A DNA stretch of 52,374 nt from Betaproteobacteria bacterium (GCA_021730905.1 JAKFYK010000026.1:1-52374); one strand, 5' to 3'; positions 9,605 to 19,325 are shown, counted from the stretch's first letter. Made by a program: numbers and translations. Notes: generated by a model from the letters alone, not told the origin.

Positions 9605-10486
9605 ATGGAACTCAACAACAGCATCGGCATTACCAGCCCCGGCGATATGGGGCAAGGCGTTGCAATGTGCATCAAGGCACTCGGCTTTGATGTGTGCATG
9701 GCATCCGACGGACGCAGTCCGCGCACACGCGGACTCGGCGAAAAGGCCGGTCTCACGGATTGCCACTCCCTGGAAAAACTCGTGCAGACCTGCGACATGG
9801 TGCTGTCGGTTCTCGACCCCGGCGCTGCCGTCACCAATGCGCGCGCCGTTGCCGCCGCATGCAAGGCTACCGGTCGCAAGATTGTGTTTGTCGATTGCAA
9901 CGCGGTCGCGCCGCAGACGATGAACGAGATCAACGACATCATGACCGCAGTCGGCTGCACGGTCGTTGACGCCGGCATTATCGGCCCGCCGCCGCGCAAT
10001 AGCGCCAAGCAGCGCTTTTATGTTTCGGGCCCGAACGCAAACTTGATGAATCGCATCAACTGTCCGCAGATCAACGTGCGCGTAGCGGGCGAAAAGATCG
10101 GCGATGCTTCCGCCGTCAAAATGTGTTATGCGGCGCTGACCAAAGGCAGCATCGCGCTCGGCACGGAGTTACTCATCGCTGCGCGCAAGCTCGGCGTCGA
10201 TCAAACGCTGGAGGCTGAATTCAAGGGAAGCCAGGCTGAACTGCATGAATCCGTCCTCACGCGCTCGGCGGGTATGGCATTCAAGGCGTATCGCTGGGTG
10301 CCGGAGATGAATGAAATCGCGAAGACTTTCGAGGGCGTCGGCATGACCCCGCGCATACTGCAAGGCGCTGCCGATCTCTATGCACAGATCGCCACCACGC
10401 CTCAGGGCAAGGAATCGCCTGAAGAAGCGCGCGCCAAAAAACGCAGCGGGACCGAGGTGATACAGGGGCTGGCCGATACCATTTAA
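9605..10486 (+). CDS. NAD(P)-dependent oxidoreductase, 6-phosphogluconate dehydrogenase-like (DUF1932 type)
   Basis: A 293-residue beta-hydroxyacid dehydrogenase-like protein. The N-terminal nucleotide-binding segment reads IGITSPGDMGQGVAM, a variant of the usual GLGxMG turn. VDCNAVAPQT and DAGIIGPPPR follow, where 6PGDH relatives have their substrate-binding residues. The helical C-terminal half (KMCYAALTKGSIALGTELL) matches the DUF1932 domain. AGGGAG-type bases about ten upstream of the ATG at 9605 provide a ribosome site. It stands alone on the plus strand, so the substrate cannot be inferred from neighbours. Confidence 0.85.
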   Translation: MELNNSIGITSPGDMGQGVAMCIKALGFDVCMASDGRSPRTRGLGEKAGLTDCHSLEKLVQTCDMVLSVLDPGAAVTNARAVAAACKATGRKIVFVDCNAVAPQTMNEINDIMTAVGCTVVDAGIIGPPPRNSAKQRFYVSGPNANLMNRINCPQINVRVAGEKIGDASAVKMCYAALTKGSIALGTELLIAARKLGVDQTLEAEFKGSQAELHESVLTRSAGMAFKAYRWVPEMNEIAKTFEGVGMTPRILQGAADLYAQIATTPQGKESPEEARAKKRSGTEVIQGLADTI

Positions 10487-10499
10487 CGACGACGGAACA

Positions 10500-11423
10500 C
10501 TACACGCGATACTGCGAACGCCGGTCACGTTGGAAGGTGATTACCTCATCGACCTGTTCGGCGCGATTGCGGCCCAAACGGATTTCACCCGATCCTTCGA
10601 CCACGGTTTCACCGCGCAGCAGGTGAATTTCGTCGCCGCTGGCGAGCGTGATGTAGGTGCCGTTTACGCTGTGATCGACCAGATAAAAACTGGTGCGCAC
10701 AAAACGTATCGAACAGTGCTGGCGCGATGCAAACTGGTCGTTGACCACAATGTCGCATCCCGCGGCGCGCCCCATAGTGATCAGCGGACGCCAGCGATCA
10801 ACACGGATGCGCTCGTCGTCCAGGGTTATCAGTAGCGTGCCGCTGTCCGGCGGTATCACCCGCGGCGCCAGCAGATTGACGTCGGTAAGTTCCATGTTAT
10901 CCACGCGCCACAGCACCTGGCAGATCGCGGATTCACCCGATCCGCCTTTCAACACCGCGCTGAACAATGGCCGTACCATGGCTTTGAGCGAAACCGACAA
11001 CTCACGCTCGGTAACGTCTGAAATCAGAATCTGGTCAGCCATCGCCACGTTGGTGAGAAACGCTGCGGCGTTCACGGTATCGCCAAAGACGTCATCCTCC
11101 TCCACCAGCACCGGGCCTGCATGCAGCCCGATGTGGATGCGCATCGGACGTTCGCCGGCGCGGCCCGCATTCACCGCGGCCTGCATCTCCATCGCCGCGC
11201 CTACCGCCGCATCGGCGTGCGGGAACACGCACATCACGGCATCGCCGAGCGTCTTCACCAGACGCCCGCCAAAACCCGGCAACTGCGCGGACAGCAGCGA
11301 CAGGCAATCATTGATGGCGCTGCGCGCGGCGGCGTCACCCAACTGGTGATAAAGACGGCTGCTTTCAGTAATGTCCGCGAACAACACCGTAAGCGTCTGC
11401 GTTTCCCTTGCCATGGCTGCCAT
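10500..11423 (-). CDS. Adenylate/guanylate cyclase-domain protein with C-terminal FHA domain
   Basis: About 307 residues. The N-terminal two thirds form a class III nucleotide cyclase homology domain (LTVLFADITESSRLY, GRLVKTLGDAVMCVF, RIHIGLHAGPVLVEEDDVFG, VNAAAFL). The metal-binding Asp pair appears present (FADI and LGDAV). The C-terminal third is an FHA phosphothreonine-binding domain (ITMGRAAGCDIVVND, FASRQHCSI, NGTYI). The combination suggests a soluble signalling protein that couples cNMP synthesis to a Ser/Thr-phosphorylated partner. The ATG at 11421-11423 is taken; one at 11412-11414 is equally possible. Convergent with the dehydrogenase, with 13 bases between stop codons. Confidence 0.85.
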   Translation of the reverse strand: MAAMARETQTLTVLFADITESSRLYHQLGDAAARSAINDCLSLLSAQLPGFGGRLVKTLGDAVMCVFPHADAAVGAAMEMQAAVNAGRAGERPMRIHIGLHAGPVLVEEDDVFGDTVNAAAFLTNVAMADQILISDVTERELSVSLKAMVRPLFSAVLKGGSGESAICQVLWRVDNMELTDVNLLAPRVIPPDSGTLLITLDDERIRVDRWRPLITMGRAAGCDIVVNDQFASRQHCSIRFVRTSFYLVDHSVNGTYITLASGDEIHLLRGETVVEGSGEIRLGRNRAEQVDEVITFQRDRRSQYRV

Positions 11424-11527
11424 CGTAGCCGGGTTGCACAGCCTCACGCAACAATCTATTGATTAAACTCATCGACTTTTGAGCGCAGCTTCATCACAAT
11501 CACGACACTGATATCCCGGGAGTACCC

Positions 11528-12331
11528 ATGACCACCGACACGCGCAGTATGGCGCTGTTCTGCGACTTTGAAAACGTCGCGCTCGGCGTGCGCGAGCTTC
11601 ACGCCGATGCCTTTGACATCGCCAAGGTCCTCGAACGCCTGCTGCTCAAAGGCAACATCGTGGTCAAGAAAGCCTACTGCGACTGGGAACGCTATCGGGA
11701 GTTCAAGAAAAACATGCACGAAGCCGCGTTTGAGATGATCGAAATCCCGCATGTGCGGCAATCCGGCAAGAATTCCGCCGACATACGCATGGTGGTCGAC
11801 GCGCTGGACCTGTGCTACACCAAGTCACACGTGGATACCTTCGTGATCATCAGCGGCGACTCCGATTTTTCGCCGCTGGTGTCCAAGCTGCGCGAAAACA
11901 ACAAAGTCGTGATCGGCGTAGGCGTCAAGAAGTCCTCCTCGGATTTACTGATCGCCAATTGCGATGAATTTATTTTCTACGACGATCTGGTGCGCGAAAA
12001 ATCCAGAAAGCAGTCGCGCAAGAAAAAGCCTGCGGCCTCCGGCGCCGCCAGCAAACCCGCGCCCGACGGCGACCGTACCGCAGAGGCCCTCGATGTGGTC
12101 ATGGAGACCATCGAAGCGCTGTTTGCCGAACGCAGCGCGGAAGAAAAAATCTGGGGCTCCATGGTCAAGCAAGCGCTAAAGCGCCGCAAACCCGGTTTCA
12201 ACGAGGCATTTTACGGTTTTCGCTCATTCGGGAAATTGCTCGACGAGGCCGAGGCACGCAAGTTGGTGACGCTGGAACCCGACGAGAAATCTGGCGGTGT
12301 CATCATCAAAAGTTTCAACCCGGATTACTGA
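11528..12331 (+). CDS. NYN-domain nuclease-like protein with C-terminal OST-HTH/LOTUS domain
   Basis: 267 residues. The N-terminal NYN (PIN-like, DUF88/LabA-type) domain has the acidic metal-binding set: FCDFENV at about 12-18, NSADIRMVVDALDL near 84-97 and ISGDSDFSPLVSKL near 108-121. A basic linker (SRKQSRKKKP) follows. Residues about 185-265 form a winged OST-HTH/LOTUS module (SMVKQALKRRKPGFNE, FGKLLDEAEARKLVTL). NYN proteins are putative RNases and LOTUS domains bind RNA or protein partners. It is a single gene followed closely by a small membrane protein. Confidence 0.88.
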   Translation: MTTDTRSMALFCDFENVALGVRELHADAFDIAKVLERLLLKGNIVVKKAYCDWERYREFKKNMHEAAFEMIEIPHVRQSGKNSADIRMVVDALDLCYTKSHVDTFVIISGDSDFSPLVSKLRENNKVVIGVGVKKSSSDLLIANCDEFIFYDDLVREKSRKQSRKKKPAASGAASKPAPDGDRTAEALDVVMETIEALFAERSAEEKIWGSMVKQALKRRKPGFNEAFYGFRSFGKLLDEAEARKLVTLEPDEKSGGVIIKSFNPDY

Positions 12332-12363
12332 ACCTGCGCACTGTCCGATTGTCGAACGCTGGT

Positions 12364-12633
12364 ATGAACACCACACAAAACAGCGGCTGGATCACCCGCA
12401 TACTCGTGACACTGATTACCGTGGCACTAGTGATTCTGGGATTCTTCTTTCTGACGGTAGCGCTGATCGCGGGCGCGATGGTCGCTACCGTGGTCGGTGC
12501 GCGCCTGTGGTGGACACTACGCACACTGAAGCGTGCGCAGCCTGCTACTACTGACGACGCAAACGTCGTCGAAGGCGATTACCGAATCATCGAGCATGAA
12601 AGCAGTGACGCACGGTTGCCGCCCCAGCAATAG
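12364..12633 (+). CDS. Small inner-membrane protein, unknown function
   Basis: An 89-residue protein not recognised as a named family. Residues about 9-45 are hydrophobic (RILVTLITVALVILGFFFL and TVALIAGAMVATVVGARLWW), giving one long or two short membrane helices. A polar acidic tail follows, ending VVEGDYRIIEHE. The ATG at 12364 lies 32 bases after the NYN-gene stop on the same strand, so co-transcription is likely. An upstream TTG at 12349 is a less likely start. Confidence 0.65.
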   Translation: MNTTQNSGWITRILVTLITVALVILGFFFLTVALIAGAMVATVVGARLWWTLRTLKRAQPATTDDANVVEGDYRIIEHESSDARLPPQQ

Positions 12634-12653
12634 CTACGCGCCGAGATTTGTCA

Positions 12654-12684
12654 TAACTATTTGTTTTAAAACAATAATTATTGT
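12654..12684 (-). repeat. Dispersed AT-rich repeat, copy 3 (intergenic, palindromic)
   Basis: Lies between the small membrane gene and ygfZ. It contains the shared core (minus-strand TTAAAACAAATAGTTA). It also holds two overlapping perfect palindromes: TTGTTTTAAAACAA at 12661-12674 and ACAATAATTATTGT at 12671-12684. It could also affect ygfZ expression by position. Confidence 0.75.
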
Positions 12685-12753
12685 CAATCATTGCAGCCCA
12701 TCTCCCTCGTATAGAATGCGCGCTGTTTGTGGCTACACGCGCGGAAATTGAAC

Positions 12754-13698
12754 GTGGCTCTTGATATCAACTGGTGCAGGATCGAATCGTCGGGCCTGCT
12801 TCGATTCGAAGGGCTGGACGCACAGGCGTTTTTACAAGGCCAGCTCACCAGCAATGTGCTGGCGCTGACGGCACAGAAAAGCCAGTATTCCGGATACTGC
12901 ACCGCCAAAGGGCGGCTGCTTGCCTGCATGCTGCTGTGGCAACGCGATGGCGCTTATTACATGATGCTGCCGCGCGAGTTGAGCGAACCGGTACGCCAGC
13001 GGCTATCGATGTACATCCTGCGCACCAAGGTAAAGGCAATGGACGCAAGCGCCGAGCACATATTGTTTGGCGTGACCGGCAAAAATGCCGAAACCACTGT
13101 TGGTGCAGTCGTCGTGAAATTCGGCGGCACCGCACCGCGTGCCGATCATGAAGCCATGCACCAGCAGACGCTATCCGTTCTGAAGCTGCCGGTAGAGCGC
13201 TATCTGATCGTCGCATGTGCTTCGGCCGCTGGTGAGATCGAGGCGGCACTGGCAAGTGCAGCAGTTGCGTCGCCCGAAACACTGTGGACCCGGCTTGATA
13301 TCGAAGCAGGAATTCCTTCGGTTTACGCGGCGACGCAGGAACAATTCGTGCCACAAACGGTGAATTCCGATTTCATCGGCGCTGTAAGCTTCGACAAGGG
13401 CTGCTATCCTGGCCAGGAAATCGTTGCGCGTACGCACTATCTCGGCAAACCCAAACAACGCATGATACGTGCACAGATAGGCTCGGACGAGTCTCCACAA
13501 GCCGGTGACAAACTGTATTCACAGGCGTTTGGCAATCAGTCCAGCGGCATGATCGTCAATGCCGTTCGCGTGGGTGACGGCCGTCATGATGTGCTTGCCG
13601 TGGTCCAGACCAGCACCATCGAGAATTCGGATATGCACTGGAAGTCTCCCGACGGTCCCGCGCTGGAAATCGTAGCCCTGCCCTACATCGTCAAATAA
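12754..13698 (+). CDS. ygfZ: Folate-binding Fe-S cluster repair protein YgfZ (GcvT-like)
   Basis: A GcvT-fold protein, folate-dependent, that supports maintenance of [4Fe-4S] enzymes such as MiaB. The family signature KGCYPGQEIVAR is present, with the conserved Cys at about residue 217. FLQGQLTSNV and GYCTAKGRLLA lie near the N-terminus. Length is about 314 residues. The start is uncertain: there is no ATG. GTG at 12754 is chosen because GCGGA lies about eight bases upstream, but TTG at 12748 or 12727 is possible. The NRDE-protein gene follows four bases after its stop, implying an operon. Confidence 0.92.
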   Translation: MALDINWCRIESSGLLRFEGLDAQAFLQGQLTSNVLALTAQKSQYSGYCTAKGRLLACMLLWQRDGAYYMMLPRELSEPVRQRLSMYILRTKVKAMDASAEHILFGVTGKNAETTVGAVVVKFGGTAPRADHEAMHQQTLSVLKLPVERYLIVACASAAGEIEAALASAAVASPETLWTRLDIEAGIPSVYAATQEQFVPQTVNSDFIGAVSFDKGCYPGQEIVARTHYLGKPKQRMIRAQIGSDESPQAGDKLYSQAFGNQSSGMIVNAVRVGDGRHDVLAVVQTSTIENSDMHWKSPDGPALEIVALPYIVK

Positions 13699-13702
13699 CA
13701 TC

Positions 13703-14476
13703 ATGTGTCTGATCCTGTTTGCGTTTCAGGCACATCGCGACTATCCGCTGGTGGTCGCGGCGAATCGTGACGAAGCCTACGCACGCCCCGCGTCGCCGGC
13801 AGCGTTCTGGCGGGATCACCCTCACGTCTATGGCGGACGCGATCTCGAAATGGGCGGCGCGTGGATGGGGATTACCACTGCAGGCCGCTTTGCCGCAGTC
13901 ACCAATTTCCGCGACGGCTACCCCAAGGGCATCGCGCCGCATTCGCGCGGCGAACTGGTCGGCAATTTCCTGAGCAGCACCGCGACCGGACACTCTTACA
14001 CGTCGTCAGTGGCCGCGGATGGCGACGACTACGCGGGATACAGTTTCATCGCCGGGAACATGAGTGCGCTGTGGTTTTCGTCCAATCGTGGCTCCGTAGT
14101 CACCCACATAACGCCGGGCATACACGGACTGAGCAACCATCTGCTCGATACACCGTGGCCGAAAGTCACGCAAGGCAGGCAGGAACTCGAATCGCATTTG
14201 AACGGCGATGCATCCACGCTCACCGAGCGGCTCTACGCCATGCTGGCGGATCGCACCGCGGCGGCGCCCGATGCGCTTCCGGATACCGGCATGGGCGCGC
14301 TGCGCGAAAAGCAACTTGCGCCAAAATTTATCGCGGTGGATGATCGCTACGGCACGCGCGCGAGCACCGTGGTCGTCGTTGATCGCGAGGGAAACGTCAC
14401 TTATGCCGAGCGCAGCTTTGGCGCACATGGCAAGTTTCTCGGCGAAGTCACGCGCCACTTCCGAATCACGGTTTGA
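13703..14476 (+). CDS. NRDE family protein (TANGO2 homologue)
   Basis: 257 residues starting MCLILFAF. The defining NRDE tetrad lies in VVAANRDEAYARP at about residues 17-29, followed by GGRDLEMGGAWMGIT and FAAVTNFRDG. Members are Ntn-hydrolase-like proteins; the Cys at position 2 is the expected nucleophile after Met removal. Function is unresolved, with proposed roles in haem or lipid handling for eukaryotic TANGO2. It directly follows ygfZ. Its last 11 bases overlap the convergent GNAT gene. Confidence 0.9.
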   Translation: MCLILFAFQAHRDYPLVVAANRDEAYARPASPAAFWRDHPHVYGGRDLEMGGAWMGITTAGRFAAVTNFRDGYPKGIAPHSRGELVGNFLSSTATGHSYTSSVAADGDDYAGYSFIAGNMSALWFSSNRGSVVTHITPGIHGLSNHLLDTPWPKVTQGRQELESHLNGDASTLTERLYAMLADRTAAAPDALPDTGMGALREKQLAPKFIAVDDRYGTRASTVVVVDREGNVTYAERSFGAHGKFLGEVTRHFRITV

Positions 14477-14915
14477 GCCATAGTCGCATTTCGTAGTGGG
14501 GGATGCCGGCCTCGGCAAACTCGTCACCCAGCGGCACAAATCCATGTTTGCAGTAAAAAGCCAGCGCGTGTGTTTGTGCATGCAAGCGTGCCTCGGTGAA
14601 CCCGCCCTCGCGCGCCATTGCGATCAGTTCCGACAATAACGCTCGTCCGACACCGCGCCCGCGCCATGGTTTCAGCACCGCCATGCGTCCAATACGTACA
14701 TGAGTTCTGCCGGGCAGCAGCCGCCCCACCCCGATGGCCGTGCCGTCGGGGGCCAGCGCGATCACATGCTTGCTCGAAGCGTCCATGCCGTCCCATTCTT
14801 CCTCCTCCGGCACCCGCTGCTCGACGACGAACACTTCGCGGCGGATCGCCGCCAGCCCGGCTCCATCCGACTCCCATTGCGCACGACGTACCACAAACGC
14901 ACTCGTATTGCTCAT
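14466..14915 (-). CDS. GNAT family N-acetyltransferase (ElaA-like)
   Basis: A 149-residue acetyltransferase. The acetyl-CoA motif A is visible as IGRMAVLKPWRGRGVGRALLSELI, with the R/Q-x-x-G-x-G/A turn at RGRGVG. The second helix gives LHAQTHALAFYCKHGF and the end HYEMRLWLKP. Similarity is closest to small ElaA/YjcF-type GNATs of unknown substrate. The ATG at 14913-14915 is chosen because a longer reading would run through the divergent aldolase gene, which begins 21 bases away. Confidence 0.88.
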   Translation of the reverse strand: MSNTSAFVVRRAQWESDGAGLAAIRREVFVVEQRVPEEEEWDGMDASSKHVIALAPDGTAIGVGRLLPGRTHVRIGRMAVLKPWRGRGVGRALLSELIAMAREGGFTEARLHAQTHALAFYCKHGFVPLGDEFAEAGIPHYEMRLWLKP

Positions 14916-14936
14916 AGCGCCGATTATAATCAGCTC

Positions 14937-16136
14937 ATGAACAGCCTGTGGAACGATGCAGATGCCGCACGCTGCGGCAGCGAGCTTGCCTTGCGTGCCT
15001 ACAGTTCGCGCCTGCTGGGTGGCGATCCTGTGTTGGTACTCCACGGCGGCGGCAATACCTCGGTCAAGCTCGACGAAAACGGTGTGCGCATACTCTATGT
15101 CAAAGGCACCGGCAGCGATCTCGCGCGCGTGGATGAAGGTGCATTTACGCCACTGAGGCTGGATCGTGTCATGCGTGTGCTCCAACCAGCGACACTGGGC
15201 AACGCCGACATGATACGCGAACTCGATACCTGCCTGGCGCGCCGCCCTGCGCCGCAGCCTTCCATTGAAACGCTGCTACATGCAGGACTGCCATATCGCT
15301 GTGTCGAGCACACGCATGCCGATGCCGTGCTGGCAGCAATGAACGTGGAAAATATCGAAAGCGTGCATGCGGAAATTTATGCAGACCGCGCGCTGCTGGT
15401 GCCTTACCACCATTCCGGTCACGCGCTGGCGCGCGCATGCATGGAAGTGTTTAACGCGCGCCGCTCCGCAAACACCATCGGCCTCGTCCTCGCTTTTCAC
15501 GGCGTGGTGGCCTTTGGCGACGATGCGCGCGCATCGTACGAGCACATGATCGAACTGGTGACCCGCGCCGAGCACTACCTGCAAGCGCGCGGCGCGTGGC
15601 ACATGACACCAGCCGCGCGCGCATCGGCCACGCCAGACATGCGGGCACTGAACACAGTGCATGCGGAGATCAATGCCATTGCCGGCGTACCGCTCGCAAT
15701 GCACATCGTAAACGACGCGCATTGCATGGCTTTCCTGCAACGCGCCGATCTCGCTGAAATCTCCCAGCAAGGTCCGGCGACTCCGCAGCACGCGGTATAC
15801 AGCCGGCGTGTGCCCATGATCGGGCGCGATGTTCGTGCTTACGCCGAGCGCTATCGCGACTATCTCGACACGCATCTGGGCAAGGAGGCAAGCGCTTTAA
15901 TGGATGCAGCGCCCCGTATCATGCTTGACCCTGACTTCGGCCTTTGCGCGTTCGGCACCAATGCGCGCAACGCGCAGATCGCTGCAGAAATGTACCGGCA
16001 CGACATCACCACTATCACGCGTGCCAGCGCGCATGGACGCTATCGCTCCGCGCCGCCAGAGGCTATCGCGCAGGCGGAATTCGAGTACGGCGGGTTCGCA
16101 GCGCGGCAGCAGGCAGCAGGCAGCATAAATGTTTAA
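14937..16136 (+). CDS. Class II aldolase/adducin family protein, long form (about 400 aa)
   Basis: 399 residues with the zinc aldolase fold: LVLHGGGNTSVKL near the N-terminus, a metal-binding EHTHADAVLA, a VPYHHSGHALA segment and FHGVVAFGDDARASYEHM. Length and sequence resemble the N-terminal half of bifunctional rhamnulose-1-phosphate aldolase/dehydrogenase proteins rather than short FucA-type aldolases. The gene overlaps mtnA by eight bases. This pairing suggests cleavage of 5-deoxy- or 5-methylthio-ribulose 1-phosphate to DHAP and an aldehyde (the DHAP shunt); that is inference. The ATG at 14937 fits the intergenic space to the divergent GNAT. Confidence 0.85.
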   Translation: MNSLWNDADAARCGSELALRAYSSRLLGGDPVLVLHGGGNTSVKLDENGVRILYVKGTGSDLARVDEGAFTPLRLDRVMRVLQPATLGNADMIRELDTCLARRPAPQPSIETLLHAGLPYRCVEHTHADAVLAAMNVENIESVHAEIYADRALLVPYHHSGHALARACMEVFNARRSANTIGLVLAFHGVVAFGDDARASYEHMIELVTRAEHYLQARGAWHMTPAARASATPDMRALNTVHAEINAIAGVPLAMHIVNDAHCMAFLQRADLAEISQQGPATPQHAVYSRRVPMIGRDVRAYAERYRDYLDTHLGKEASALMDAAPRIMLDPDFGLCAFGTNARNAQIAAEMYRHDITTITRASAHGRYRSAPPEAIAQAEFEYGGFAARQQAAGSINV

Positions 16137-17172
16137 ATTCGACACCTTGCGATGGCGCGACGGCGTACTCGAGATGATCGATCAACGCGCCCTGCCTGCG
16201 CGCGTAGAATACCTGAAGTATGATTCCGCTGCCGCCGTGGCTGACGGCATCAGATCCATGGTGGTGCGCGGCGCACCGGCCATCGGATGCGCAGCAGCAT
16301 ATGGCGTGGCGCTGGAAGCGCAGCGTCTGATACATAAACCGCGTGACGCTTTTCTTTACGGTATGGAACAAGGAATGACTGCGCTCGCCGCAAGCCGGCC
16401 CACGGCAGTGAACCTATACTGGGCGCTGAATCGCATGCGCGCCAAGCTCGATAATCTGCGCGACGCGACTGTTCCCGCAGCGGCGGACGCGCTGCTCGCC
16501 GAAGCCCATGCCATTACCGGGGAAGATGTGCGCCTGAATCGCCAGATGGGGATGCACGGTGCAGCGTTACTCAACGACTCTTCACGCGTACTGACGCACT
16601 GCAATGCCGGCGCCCTTGCCACCGCCGGTCACGGCACGGCGCTGGGCATTGTTCGCTCGGCAGTCGAAGCCGGCAAGCGCGTACATGTTTTTGCCAATGA
16701 AACGCGCCCGTTTCTGCAAGGTGCCCGGCTCACGGCGTGGGAACTCCAGCAGGATGGCATTCCGGTGACACTGATCGCCGATAATGCGGCTGGACTGCTG
16801 ATGCGCCTCGGAGAAATCGATGCCGTGATTGTTGGCGCAGACCGCTTAGCCGCCAACGGCGACGTGGCAAACAAGATCGGTACCTACAGCGTGGCTGTGT
16901 TGGCACGGCGGCACGGCATACCGTTTTATGTTGCGGTCCCGATTTCGACGATTGATCCCGTCATGCCGTCCGGCGCCTGTATTCCCATCGAGGAGCGCGC
17001 CGCCAGCGAGGTCACTGGCTACGGCCGCACGCAATGGGCACCGAGCGGCGTGGCTGTGAGAAATCCGGTATTTGATGTAACGCCGGCAGAACTGGTAACG
17101 GCGCTGATCACCGAACGCGGCGTAGTCTTCGCGCCCGATCGTACAAAAATCCGTGCGCACCTTGCGGGCTAA
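16129..17172 (+). CDS. mtnA: S-methyl-5-thioribose-1-phosphate isomerase
   Basis: 347 residues of the MtnA/aIF2B-like isomerase family, which converts methylthioribose 1-phosphate (and 5-deoxyribose 1-phosphate) to the ribulose form. Key motifs are MVVRGAPAIGCAAAYG, THCNAGALATAGHGTALG with the catalytic Cys, and VGADRLAANGDVANKIGTY with the catalytic Asp. It overlaps the upstream aldolase gene by eight bases. No mtnB, mtnC, mtnD, mtnK or mtnP is nearby, so the classical methionine salvage route is not encoded here. It meets fabG tail to tail with overlapping stop codons. Confidence 0.94.
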   Translation: MFKFDTLRWRDGVLEMIDQRALPARVEYLKYDSAAAVADGIRSMVVRGAPAIGCAAAYGVALEAQRLIHKPRDAFLYGMEQGMTALAASRPTAVNLYWALNRMRAKLDNLRDATVPAAADALLAEAHAITGEDVRLNRQMGMHGAALLNDSSRVLTHCNAGALATAGHGTALGIVRSAVEAGKRVHVFANETRPFLQGARLTAWELQQDGIPVTLIADNAAGLLMRLGEIDAVIVGADRLAANGDVANKIGTYSVAVLARRHGIPFYVAVPISTIDPVMPSGACIPIEERAASEVTGYGRTQWAPSGVAVRNPVFDVTPAELVTALITERGVVFAPDRTKIRAHLAG

Positions 17173-17909
17173 ATAATCAGTCCACCGCTGACTTCGATCA
17201 CCGCACCGTTGATATAGCTGGCCTCGTCCGAAGCGAGGAAGGCGAAGGTATTTGCCACATCTTCGGGCTTGCCCAAACGGCCCATCGGCACTTTTTCTTC
17301 GAGCGCCTTGATGACTTTGGGGGGGATAGTACCGAGAATGCTGGTGGTAATGAACCCCGGACACACCGCGTTGGCGCGTATGCCCTTGCGGCCCAATTCA
17401 CGCGCCCAGGTTTTCACCATACCGATCACGCCGAACTTGCTCGCGGCATAATTGGTCTGGCCGAAGTTGCCATACAGGCCCACAATCGACGACGAATTCA
17501 AAATCACCCCCGATTGTTGCGCGATCATGGTATCGACCACTGCCTTGGTGGCGTTAAACACACCCTTCAGGTTGACCGCGATCACCTTGTCAAACTGGTC
17601 TTCGCTCATGTTCTTCATCTGCGCATCGGACACGATACCAGCGTTGTTGATCAGGATATCAATACGCCCCCATTCGGCAAGCGTGGCTTTCACCATCGCT
17701 TGCAGCGATTTCATGTCGGTCACATTGGCCACACAACCCAGCGTTGGTGCACCCGCCAGTTTGCACAGCGTGACGGTATCCGCAATGGCCTCTTTACTCA
17801 GGTCGCAAACCACGATATTCGCGCCTTCGTGCGCAAATTTGACTGCCGTTGCCTGCCCAATGCCACGCCCCGCGCCCGTAATAATGGCTACTTTGTTCTT
17901 AAGCCGCAT
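17169..17909 (-). CDS. fabG: SDR family 3-oxoacyl-[ACP]/acetoacetyl-CoA reductase-like (FabG)
   Basis: 246-residue classical short-chain dehydrogenase. The cofactor motif TGAGRGIG lies at about 11-18, NNAG at about 88-91, and the catalytic Ser and YAASK at about 140-158; the family tail is ASYINGAVIEVSGG. Sequence is closest to FabG/PhaB-type reductases. Its distance from fatty-acid genes leaves room for another substrate, including the aldehyde or alcohol products of the adjacent aldolase. Upstream is 165 bases of non-coding DNA, then the YkuD gene. Confidence 0.85.
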   Translation of the reverse strand: MRLKNKVAIITGAGRGIGQATAVKFAHEGANIVVCDLSKEAIADTVTLCKLAGAPTLGCVANVTDMKSLQAMVKATLAEWGRIDILINNAGIVSDAQMKNMSEDQFDKVIAVNLKGVFNATKAVVDTMIAQQSGVILNSSSIVGLYGNFGQTNYAASKFGVIGMVKTWARELGRKGIRANAVCPGFITTSILGTIPPKVIKALEEKVPMGRLGKPEDVANTFAFLASDEASYINGAVIEVSGGLII

Positions 17910-18074
17910 GTTCCATCCCTTTGTTTGTTATGGGTTTAGATGCGGCGCACAATTTAGCCGATATTTCCGCAACGCACAATGAAAAATAATGCTGCGCAAC
18001 AAAAATATTACAACAAGCGCACTAGGGGAAAGTTTCGTGCAACACCAGCACGTAATTAAATTAACTATTTGTTT

Positions 18075-19005
<931 letters not shown>

Positions 19006-19056
19006 TTACATTGTTTCCGCCGCGTTAGTCTCTCAGCACCAAATCGCAATATTGCA

Positions 19057-19323
19057 TCAGACACTTGTCGGCGCTGTGAACAACACCCAGGCAAAACCGT
19101 GGACGAACCAGGAGTGACAAGCAACGATCGCTAAGAAGAATTTGCCAAGCCACTTCTCGTCACTCTCCAAACAAGTCTTTGGTATGCGCCTGTAATGTCC
19201 AGCGTCCAAGGATTTTATATTGCGTTCGCCCCACCAGACTACGAACCAGCACAAAATCCCGGACAACCCACTCAATAGGTTCCATGGAATGTGCAACTGT
19301 CGGGCCACCCTAAAATACAGCAT
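19057..19323 (-). CDS. Possible small membrane protein, unknown
   Basis: An 88-residue open frame that fills the 320-base space between tadA and the SRAP gene on the same strand. Two hydrophobic segments are visible (about residues 14-32 and 61-80) separated by a basic stretch. No family is recognised. Local base composition is AT-richer than its neighbours. It may be a real two-helix protein or chance; no ribosome site is clear because its start abuts the SRAP stop. Confidence 0.35.
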   Translation of the reverse strand: MLYFRVARQLHIPWNLLSGLSGILCWFVVWWGERNIKSLDAGHYRRIPKTCLESDEKWLGKFFLAIVACHSWFVHGFAWVLFTAPTSV

Positions 19324-19325
19324 AT

